In this document: positions 9,209 to 16,689 of the stretch, one piece after another
Numbering within the stretch: the stretch's first letter is position 1
Layout: each line of letters begins with the position of its first letter
Source: Stagonosporopsis chrysanthemi
Taxonomy: Eukaryota > Ascomycota > Dothideomycetes > Pleosporales > Didymellaceae
Direction: 5' to 3'
Assembly: GCA_022560025.1 (NCBI GenBank)
Contig: JAFISE010000238.1
Location: forward strand, 1-35,952
DNA: 35,952 nucleotides
Made by a program: the position numbers and the translations under genes
The notes under the pieces: generated by a model
Seen by the model: the letters and a program-made list of their open reading frames with translations, nothing else
Database searches by the model: none
What the model was told of the DNA's origin: nothing

Positions 9209-9747
9209 CTTGTTGATGGAAAGGGTGTCGCCTGGGGATAGAGTACCTGGAGCTGTTAGCAAAGACGATTGGAGTGGTGTCTTGCTGAAAACGCACGTTG
9301 CAGCTGGTGATGGTTTTGGCCTGCGAGTCCACAGAACTCGACGTTTGAGCGAACGTTTCCTTGACCAGACGGGGAGGGCTCGTCAGGCGTCATGGGTGTG
9401 TGGAAGCCTTGATCAGGTACCATTGTGTCGAAAGCGGTAGTAGAGAGGATTCGGGTGCTGAGGGTTTTGAAAAGGTCAGAATCAGCGTCTGTTTCGCGAT
9501 AAGCTTTGCGTGCGGAGAGGAAGAGGCCGATGAGAGATATGTTCTGGCCGATGTGAGACAAGGTAATGGAAGCATGTTATGGGTGTTATGCTGAAAGCAC
9601 AGATCGAAGAACAGTCTGCGAGTATGGACCAAGCGCCGCAGGCAGAAGAGCATTGAGCAGTGCACAATGCTGCGCAAGCAGAAAAACAGAAGGCAAGTCT
9701 CTGTGGTGAGAGACCTGCAACCAGGGTTGGATTGTGACAGTCGTCGT
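9209..9747. other. Upstream region of the 484-codon gene; no separate gene supported
   Basis: The frame of the minus-strand gene is open upstream to about 9387 but has no further ATG. Another minus-strand frame (9561-9256) has no ATG and ends at TAA; it may hold a further 5' exon but I cannot place splice sites with confidence. Confidence 0.4.
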
Positions 9748-10320
9748 CTGCACGGTATTGACTCAAAATCTGTCTATGAAACTTGGCGGTTATTACCCGT
9801 CCCGTCGTGAGATGAGTAGCCAGCATGTGTGCTCGCTCAAGCTCAGTGGGATAGTCTAATGAACGGTTCTCGTGTGAGGGTTGTTGTTACTCTGCACAGT
9901 TCCAGTGAGTGTAAGGCCTGTCCTGGTGCGTAGTGACGATGAGAGGTGGGCAACATGCTCGCTCGTCAACGGCCAGGGCCCAAGACATGATGTTGGGGGT
10001 CTCAGTCTGTGGGATATTGCTGTCCTGCACAGTATCAACACTCAGCCTGTCTCTGTATCATTGCGGTTCTTGCTTGGTGTGAGACCTGTCCTGTCCCGTC
10101 ATGACGATGAGAGGCAGACGACATGTCCGCTTATTATCTGTAACGGTGTAGAGAGAGGGGAGGACTGCGCTGCATTGACTATTGACGTGGGCTGAGCTGC
10201 TTATATGCCTGCCCATACACAAGCTATCCTAACTCGTACTAGAGTAGGCCTGGGTAGAGCCCAACCGTTACATTATCCCTAGAGGACTGCCTCTGAATTT
10301 TGGCGGTCCTCAGCTGATGT
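9748..10320. repeat. Degenerate tandem repeat, units about 125-140 bp
   Basis: Units begin near 9748, 9891 and 10023 with the shared start CTGCACRGT and share later blocks such as TGTCTvTG, CGGTT, GTCCCGTC and GACGATGAGAG. A weaker fourth unit follows the solo LTR near 10285. Copies are heavily diverged. The array lies between the divergent genes starting at 9208 (minus) and 10592 (plus). Confidence 0.45.
10139..10272 (-). repeat. Solo LTR (134-bp family), copy B, inverted
   Basis: Same length and ends as copy A in opposite orientation, flanked by its own perfect duplication TTATC (10134-10138 and 10273-10277). The different duplication shows an independent insertion rather than a local inversion of copy A. 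Confidence 0.9.
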
Positions 10321-10591
10321 GAGACGTGACGTAGTGGCCATGAGCCATGTTCGCCAGAGTCAGGGGCACGGTGCAGGCCATGACTGGTGGTGGTGGTGAT
10401 GGCCGCTCGCTTAGGCGGCCGGGGGTGCGGCATGGTGGGGCTAGGGCTCGATTAGGCGCGTCACTGCCAGCTGAGGCTGTGTACAGCACAAGCGACACCA
10501 GCAACACGTGACTTGTCGGACGTGGCCGTACCAGCGCCCTCTTATACCATGGCGACCCCTCTGTCTTTGCACATGGAAGCATCGAGGCGAA

Positions 10592-11737
10592 ATGGTGACG
10601 GCCCGCCAGAAAGCTCTCGGCGAAGCAGCCAACAGGCGCCAACGGCAACGCCCTGGCCATCCACGCCGCGCATCCAAACTGCACCAAGACGAGCCGGTGC
10701 CGTCAATTGAGAGTGTGCCCATTTCTGCCCCCAGCCCAGCCCGCAGTTCTGCCGCCACTCCTCTCGCTGGACCTCCTGGACCTTCCATTCGACCTGCCAG
10801 AGCTGCCACCAGGCTTACCACCGCTGGCTCGCCTTATAAACTTGACTTTGGCAGCCATCGCGGCAAGACGCTGAGTGAATGTCCCCAGGCGTACATTGGC
10901 TGGCTGCTCCGCGTGCGAAAGGGCTTCACCCGCTCCGTCTACGCCAGTCTGCAGCTCGCCTTGGACCAGTACCTGCGGGAGAAAGATGTCCGCTCATCCC
11001 CACTGTCTCTCTCGGCATTGCAGCAATCTCGCCTAATGAGTGGTTCGCCGTCTCCTAGGTCCGTCGTATACACCATTCACGTGCAGAGGCAGCTTTCTAC
11101 TGCTCGTCAGGCTTCCGCTGCTCGACAGCCGTCCACTACTCGCCAGCCGTCAACAGCCCCCCAGTCACGTATAGCTCAGGGCATGTCATCATCCTCACAC
11201 AGCAGTCCTACACCAGAGCCATCCACATGGCTTGCGCGACCTCGGGTCGGTCCCCGCTCCCCACCCTCGTCCAGCCCCAATGCGCACAGCATAAACTCGT
11301 CTCCCCCGTCTCCAGTACCGACGACAAATCTAACTGAGCCAGTCAACGGCCGAGCACCGGATCGAATACCATGGTCGGAAAAGGGCAAGCAACGCGCCAT
11401 CGCGACGCCAGCCCCCAGTGTGTACATGCTCGATGCGCCCGAGTCGATGCTACCTGCAGGTACTCTGCTCTCGCCGCCTTCTCAACCGCTCGCTGAAGTC
11501 ACTCTATATAGAGGCGGTTTGGTACTTACTGAATGCACTCCTGACACCACATCACCATCGCATCCTCCTGTTGAGCCAGCTACAGCCTCATATAGCCCGT
11601 CTTCCACTTGGCTCAAACGACCAAGCTGGTTTCCCTATCCTTTTGCTAAGCGCCGCTGCCTGGACCCAGACGAACGCCAGCCTGTCCAACAGGGTGCTAC
11701 CGTTACAACCACAACGACAGACATTGTGTCGCAGTGA
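10592..11737 (+). CDS. DUF3820-like domain protein, low-complexity C-terminal part
   Basis: ATG at 10592 opens a 381-residue frame (the open frame begins earlier but without ATG). Residues about 82-130 contain SPYKLDFGSHRGKTLSECP followed by QAYIGWLL. The pattern [YK]-[LM]-x-F-G-x-[HY]-x-G-[KR]-x-[LF] followed by P-x-x-Y-[IL]-x-W-L is typical of the small DUF3820 family; its molecular role is not established. Residues 1-80 are Pro/Ala/Ser-rich; residues 135-381 are Ser/Thr/Pro-rich with degenerate copies of a short TARQPS-type repeat near residues 195-215. After the TGA at 11735-11737 the same frame continues with 18 plausible codons (VQAVREDLRIEL), so the annotated stop may itself be a nonsense mutation inside a longer DUF3820/coiled-coil gene. 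Confidence 0.55.
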   Translation: MVTARQKALGEAANRRQRQRPGHPRRASKLHQDEPVPSIESVPISAPSPARSSAATPLAGPPGPSIRPARAATRLTTAGSPYKLDFGSHRGKTLSECPQAYIGWLLRVRKGFTRSVYASLQLALDQYLREKDVRSSPLSLSALQQSRLMSGSPSPRSVVYTIHVQRQLSTARQASAARQPSTTRQPSTAPQSRIAQGMSSSSHSSPTPEPSTWLARPRVGPRSPPSSSPNAHSINSSPPSPVPTTNLTEPVNGRAPDRIPWSEKGKQRAIATPAPSVYMLDAPESMLPAGTLLSPPSQPLAEVTLYRGGLVLTECTPDTTSPSHPPVEPATASYSPSSTWLKRPSWFPYPFAKRRCLDPDERQPVQQGATVTTTTTDIVSQ

Positions 11738-13287
11738 GTGCAAGCAGTGCGGGAAGATTTGAGGATTGAACTGAGGTTGTATTGTGCGAAGCTACGAACA
11801 GTATGTATACATGGGTAGCTGTAAACAACGCTAGTGCAGGATAGGGAGCTGCATCTCAACAAAAGTGAGGCGCAGGTTGCCTATGAGGCAAGGGAGACTC
11901 TAAATCGTGACACATTGTAAGCTGCCATCAGGAGCCCTCCAACAGCATTGCAATTGGCCAGTCACACCCGTTTGACCAGAGCGGTATCGAGAAGCTGATA
12001 GACAACATGGTTGAGAGGAGCGTCGTGCTGACCTCCACCGTCATGACAAGCGAGATGAGAGAACACCTCAGAGAAGCCCGGAAGCGCATTATTGGACGAC
12101 CTGGACCCTATGCCTGAGCTGGTTGTCAAGCACGCTGTCGAGGGCGTCTGGAAATGCCTGTCGGCCGACTAGTCGCAGCAGTCATCACATTTTGAGCACA
12201 GGCTTGGGGCGGCGTTTGCAGACCTAGACACATCTCTTGATACCAAGTTGGCGACGCTGACGACGCATCTTGCAACACAAAATCGGACCCACCCAGCCCA
12301 AGACGTAGCCCACGCAGCTCGTGGAGAAGCTGCTGCAGGCCATGCAGAGTCTAATACAGATCAAGAACAGGCCGACGACATCATTCACAGTGAAGCCAAC
12401 GCCGCTGAAAACAGTCAACAACAGCTCCTGTCTATCACAGAGGCAGTCCATACAAAGGAACTCAATGCCGCCAATCAAGAGGGCCGGTAGGCAGTCCAGG
12501 AGCTCAAAGCTGAACTCGAACGGAGTAGACAACGCGCCCTTATGCTGGAGTCTGAAGGTCGAGTTGCGACGTCAGAAGTACAAGCGCCCATCGAGAATCT
12601 TCACAGTCAGGTCAAGCAGAAAGAGGACCAGCTCGTACACAAGGACACCCAGCTGCGAGAAACACAAGCAGCAGCGAATGTGTCCATCTCCCCTGACTCT
12701 GCGCGTCAGTCACAACTGGCCGACATCCTTCAGGAAGCCCACGATCTCAATGAAGCATGCGTGTCCTTCGAGAAGCAGCAGGCCACCGCCGAGCTCACGC
12801 GTACAACCACCAATCTGCGTCTCCAGCTGCTACAGTCCGAATCTAACGCACGCATGCAGGCGCACGAACACGCCGCGCTCATTGCTCACCAACAGCGCCA
12901 AACAGCGCGGTACAAGAAGCTGTCCGATATCCAAGACCAGGCACTCGCTCTCGACGAGCACCTTGCGCTTGGGATCAGTGTACCTGCGCAAGTCCCCACT
13001 GCTCCTGGGCACGAAAGCCGCACATCCAACAGCTTCAGAGGTACGGCATCCCCTCCTGACATCGATCCCCACTAACAGACACAGACATCGCAAAACCATT
13101 CGCATCACGAGTCTCCAGTCGACCAACGCTCACCACCGCGCGCTCGTCATTGCCGCCGAGCTGAAGAATTATGGACCCCTGAACCCCGTGGCACAGCAGC
13201 TGGTTGACGTAATCGAGGGCAGCCAGGTAGATGAGGCGGAGTAAGCGGATATTGAGGCTATCGTTCAGGAGACGGAGATGGATTAGT
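11738..13287 (+). pseudogene. Decayed coiled-coil coding sequence, probably the 3' part of the DUF3820 gene
   Basis: Protein-like coiled-coil sequence persists across stops. Frame 1 (11990-12114, e.g. MTSEMREHLREARKR) passes by a one-base shift near 12085 into frame 2, which has TAG at 12170-12172 and TAG at 12488-12490 but otherwise reads through to 13040 with Glu/Gln/Leu heptad-like sequence (AVQELKAELERSRQRA, HSQVKQKEDQLVHKDTQ). A fungal intron candidate follows: GTACGG at 13041, ACTAAC at 13071, CAG at 13082-13084. C-terminal sequence then appears in frame 0 (LVIAAELKNYGPLNP) with TAA at 13242-13244 and a final TAG at 13285-13287. The TAGs and TAA fit Gln codons hit by C-to-T. Role unknown; alternatively two neighbouring genes. 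Confidence 0.55.
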
Positions 13288-13437
13288 ATGAGCACTGAGG
13301 ATCAGCCACTGCTCGTCAGGGATCGTGTGGACATACTTGGCTGGGTCAACGAAAGCCGAGCATATGCTGGCATTAGTCCGACAGGGGTGTCGTCGATATG
13401 GCTGGCTTTCTGGTCTTTTAACCACTTTCCTCCCCTG

Positions 13438-13664
13438 TTCCGTTCGCTTCCCACTCGTCTTCCCCTTCCTCACCGTTTCGTCGGGGCCTCTGGGGGGGGG
13501 GGGGGGGGGGTTGGTGGGGGGGGGGGGGGGGGGTTTTGGACAGAAAAGGAGGGGGGGCTTGTTTGGGGGAGGGCCGGGGGGGAAAAAAGAAGGGGGGGGG
13601 GGGGGGGGGGNNNNNNNNNNTCCCTCCTCCCGTCTCTCGGCCTCCTGTCGCCGCTCGGGGGCGT

Positions 13665-13704
<40 letters not shown>

Positions 13705-13800
13705 TGATGAGAGAGTGGGGTATGGTTCTGGACAGATAAGGAGCGAGGACTTGATTGTAGGAAGGCCAGGGTAGCAAATAGAAGGCTAGGGGTGTGGGGA
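13438..13800. other. Poly-G tracts, N gap and probable duplicated low-quality overlap
   Basis: Long G runs flank ten Ns (13611-13620). The stretch before the gap (about 13510-13610) aligns base by base with the stretch after it (about 13703-13800), except that many bases are replaced by G: both contain TGGACAG, AAGGAG, CTTG, AGGCC-like and AGAAGG blocks in the same order and spacing. The simplest reading is one locus present twice because a poor read end was not merged across the gap. No gene is called here. Confidence 0.7.
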
Positions 13801-14133
13801 TGTTGATGCTGTGCGGCGCGTGCTGATACGCGTTCAATGTATGTATTGTTGATGCGTCGAGCTTGGATTGCGGAGGCATGGACTATCACCGTCAAGTCAT
13901 CTGGGTCAGTCCAAACAGATCTCCCGGTAGCCTGCGGTGACTGTTTCGAGTGGTCCATGTAGGGAATTGCACTGAGGGGTATGTAACACGGACATAACTA
14001 TGACGCTCATGATGCAAGGCTGGCTACATTCCACCCCGCTGATCTCCGCGACCAGTGGTCAGGGACTGTCCTTAAGAACTTGAGAAGTCGCGCTCTTTGG
14101 TCACAGAGTCTTTTACCGGTCTCAACATTCATC
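13801..14133. other. Upstream region of the small secreted protein gene
   Basis: No open frame of note. The 60 bases before 14134 include a pyrimidine-rich stretch and AACATTCATC just before the ATG, typical of an ascomycete leader. Confidence 0.4.
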
Positions 14134-14385
14134 ATGTGGTTTCCAACTCTATCTATTGCAGTCTTTGGTCTTACCCTCGCCCCAACAGTCTCCGCAGGAC
14201 CTGTCGGCTACGGATTATGTCAAGCTGGCTGTTCCGCGGTCGTCATGGCGTGTTACTCTGCGGCTGGCTTTACTTGGGGCGCTACGCTCGGCGCTTCTGC
14301 TCCTGCAACTATCATCGCTTGCAACTCCGCCTTCGGCACTTGCCAGGCTGCGTGTGCAGCTGTGCTTCTTGCTCCGACACTATAG
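14134..14385 (+). CDS. Small secreted cysteine-rich protein, zygote-specific/class V-like family
   Basis: 83 residues. A clear signal peptide (MWFPTLSIAVFGLTLAPTVSA, cleavage expected after SA at residue 21) is followed by a 62-residue mature part with six cysteines: CQAGC near its start, C in MACYSAAG, C in IIACNSAF, and CQAAC near the end. The AFGTCQAAC and Ala/Gly-rich core match from memory a family of small ascomycete proteins usually annotated as zygote-specific or class V copy B-like; function is unknown. The ATG at 14134 is chosen because an upstream in-frame extension lacks ATG and the signal peptide starts here. No intron is needed. Its place 2.3 kb from a RIP-affected block is typical of secreted candidate effectors, but nothing in the sequence proves such a role. 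Confidence 0.75.
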   Translation: MWFPTLSIAVFGLTLAPTVSAGPVGYGLCQAGCSAVVMACYSAAGFTWGATLGASAPATIIACNSAFGTCQAACAAVLLAPTL

Positions 14386-14957
14386 AAGGTGCTGCAACAC
14401 TTGTGCAATTTGTTCTGCTCACTAACACTCGAAAAGCTCGAGCTGCCTTCCATAACGACTGGACTGCATGCAAGGGTATCGTACGAAGTATGCAAGAGGT
14501 CTTCTGTATCCACAACCATGAAGCAGGTGATGACGGCATACGCTCTTTCTGGGACGATAACAGGAGCTGACTGCGACGCAAACATCTGGTGGTTAGTCGC
14601 GATGCCAATTGAAGTCTAGTTACAGCTCAAGCACAACACCTTTGTTTACATCATTTTGCTCGAGCACGACAATCACAAACTCTTGTTTCCTTACCTTGGT
14701 GTTTTCAGATCCTCAATGAGCATATCCTGCTGAAATGATCATCGCCCTTGTGTCTCGTCTACAGCAGTGCGACTATCCTACCTGCAGAGATCTAGTCGAC
14801 TGCTTGTCCTGTGCATAGAATGTATGTAACCACGTGGCATAGATCACATGATATTCTATTGTAGCAGGCACTGCCCGGTGTGGGCAAGTGCACTTACCTC
14901 TGAGCTGAGGGCTCCTGGAGACGAACATCAGAACATTACAACGCGAGAACAGATAGC
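14386..14957. other. No supported gene
   Basis: Short frames only, on both strands. The region contains an ATGATATTCTATTG-type AT-rich stretch near 14850 but no repeat or gene that I can identify. Confidence 0.4.
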
Positions 14958-15008
14958 AATACAAGCGTTGACCCACAGCACCCACTTGACACTGCTCACG
15001 CAGTTACA
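14958..15008 (-). repeat. Second copy of the TGTAACTGC-ended repeat fragment
   Basis: Matches 2912-2962 and ends at the same base. Here the sequence is not interrupted by copia, so it shows the copia target (CAATACAAGCG) on both sides. I could not find the other end or a target duplication (expected beside GTAAG at 15009-15013). Confidence 0.5.
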
Positions 15009-15089
15009 GTAAGAAGCGATAAGATTGCGTACTTGGTTACATCGAAAATTTGACCGAGGTCCGGTCATTTCCAAGCTCATACGGCCCGT

Positions 15090-15848
15090 TCAAGATGGAG
15101 CAATTTTGAGAGCCGTTTTGCAATGTTCGTCTGACAGCTCGGCATCCATCAAATCGACAATGTGATTCCACTCAAGCCATAACTCTCCTTCTGTGAAGAT
15201 ACAAGTTCTTTTTGATAGCCAGAGTTCTTGAATAATCCACAAGCGAGAGCAGTAGCGGTGCCCCAAGGAGTCATGAAGATACACAGACGTATTCTTTTTG
15301 GTTTTTCTTCTTGTAATGTAGCGATACAGGGGAAGTAGTCTTTTGAGACATGTATGCTAGAGGTACCAAGGTAACAAGTGCCGACTAATGTCATGAGCTA
15401 TTCAAGGATTGAGGTTTTTGTGGATTTGGGAATCATTGTTGCGTTCAGCAACAAGTTGCTGGTCAATACACAGTTGGTCGATCCAGAGGTATATCGTAGG
15501 AACTAGACATATAGCCTTCTTGCTAGAACGTAAGGCCTCGAAGAAAGAGTGGGGACTACGTCCTACCTGTAGGTAGTCTCTACCGATACGGATTTTATAG
15601 ACAGGTTGTGGTTCCCCCCAAGTGTAGGAAAGCGCAACATATGTTGGTGCAGACTCGATGATAAAGGTTTCTAGAAGGACTGGAAAATGATCTGGCAAAG
15701 CTTCGTCAGGCAATTGAAGGTTGAGCAAGCGTAATTGTTGTTGCGAAGAGTCGAGACGCTGGTACTGGTAAGGATGACCAATCAAGCAAGACACCAGTTT
15801 TCCTCCCGCGTTCGGCCGACAAGTTGGTCGGATAGTGTGACAACGAGA
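15090..15848 (-). pseudogene. HET-domain (heterokaryon incompatibility) gene remnant
   Basis: The minus-strand frame carries the HET hallmarks in order: YVALSYTWGEPQ (near 15640), IYLWIDQLCIDQQ (near 15480) with AERNN after it, and, further on in the same frame, SRLWIIQELWLSKRTCIF (near 15220). HET proteins trigger vegetative-incompatibility cell death in Pezizomycotina. The second and third blocks are separated by two in-frame stops, TGA at 15404-15402 and TAG at 15359-15357, without change of frame, as expected of point nonsense mutations. No ATG starts the open frame (open from 15848), so the start codon is lost or lies in a missing exon. The product would also be far shorter than usual HET proteins, so the 3' part is missing. 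It is not functional as it stands. Confidence 0.8.
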
Positions 15849-16640
15849 TCAGTGCTGTGAATTATCCAGTTTGAATGAGTTTTGATACTCAATGATGGAG
15901 GGCGAGAGCTTGTGTGGCGATGAAGAGTTGCGTTATCAGCAAAGCTGGTGAGGTGTAGCCGCCCGCGGAGCACCCACTGTCTTGAGTGCTTACTGCGCCA
16001 GGCCGAGATTCTCTTACTGCTTCTCAATGGATGCCAAGCTCATAGAAGGGATACAAGTTGTGTCGTTGGTATTGCTCGAGCATTCTCTTCTACTGGTGTC
16101 TTGATAGACGGACACCGTTCGCCTATGCTGCATCATGTCTACTGCGAGCCTTTTGCTTTGCGGTGTGTTGTGCCAAAGCGCCGTGTTTGCTACTTATCGC
16201 ACCCGCACTGGCAAAAAGACTTCAAGCTCAATCAGTCTTGTAGGGCAGCAGGGTGCATTCCTGCGATGTGGCGCACTCAGTTGCTGTGGCTGAGGGAGGG
16301 CGGGGTCGCTGAGCACTGTACTACACTGGGAGTCAGGCGTGGACGGTGTACATCGCGGGCTGACATGTGGGATCAGCAACCACGCCTATGGCCCGTCGTT
16401 ATTGCGGCGCTGGTCAACGAGCTCTGCGAGCTGGAGTTCTACCCTCCGCAGGCTCGCCGACCTGTTGTTGCAGGGACGCGAGCAGCTCACAGACCTCCAT
16501 TGTCGACCAAAGTCAACAGCGAGTCGGCAGATAGGAATGCATCTGGGAGCAAGTAATGCGCGTTGATGAGAGAGGTATCTCAGGAATCACTCTGTAGAAT
16601 TTCTGCCCTAGACCAGACTAAGCACTACCGTGTCTGTGCG
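15849..16640. other. No supported gene before the AT-rich block
   Basis: A 202-codon frame on the plus strand (15948-16556) begins without a good start and has an unbiased, basic composition; I treat it as chance. Just before the composition switch, the 12-mer GCGTGACGCCCG occurs twice five bases apart (16643-16672). Confidence 0.45.
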
Positions 16641-16689
16641 CGTGACGCCCGGATTCGCGTGACGCCCGCTTTTTACTAGTAAAAGCAGC

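Noticed and set aside
9256..9561. 101-codon minus-strand frame
   Set aside because: No ATG start, ends at TAA before the 9208 gene and in a different frame; may hold an upstream exon but splice sites are not convincing.
12321..13244. A 307-codon plus-strand frame
   Set aside because: Mostly an out-of-frame shadow of the coiled-coil sequence (Arg/Ser/Thr-rich, no coiled-coil pattern). Only its last 40 codons look real and are included as the 3' end of that pseudogene.
13231..13958. Frames of poly-Gly or poly-Pro around the N gap
   Set aside because: Produced by homopolymer G runs and the gap; probable assembly artefact.
15948..16556. A 202-codon plus-strand frame
   Set aside because: Composition is unbiased and basic, no motif, no good start context; chance open frame in a GC-neutral region.
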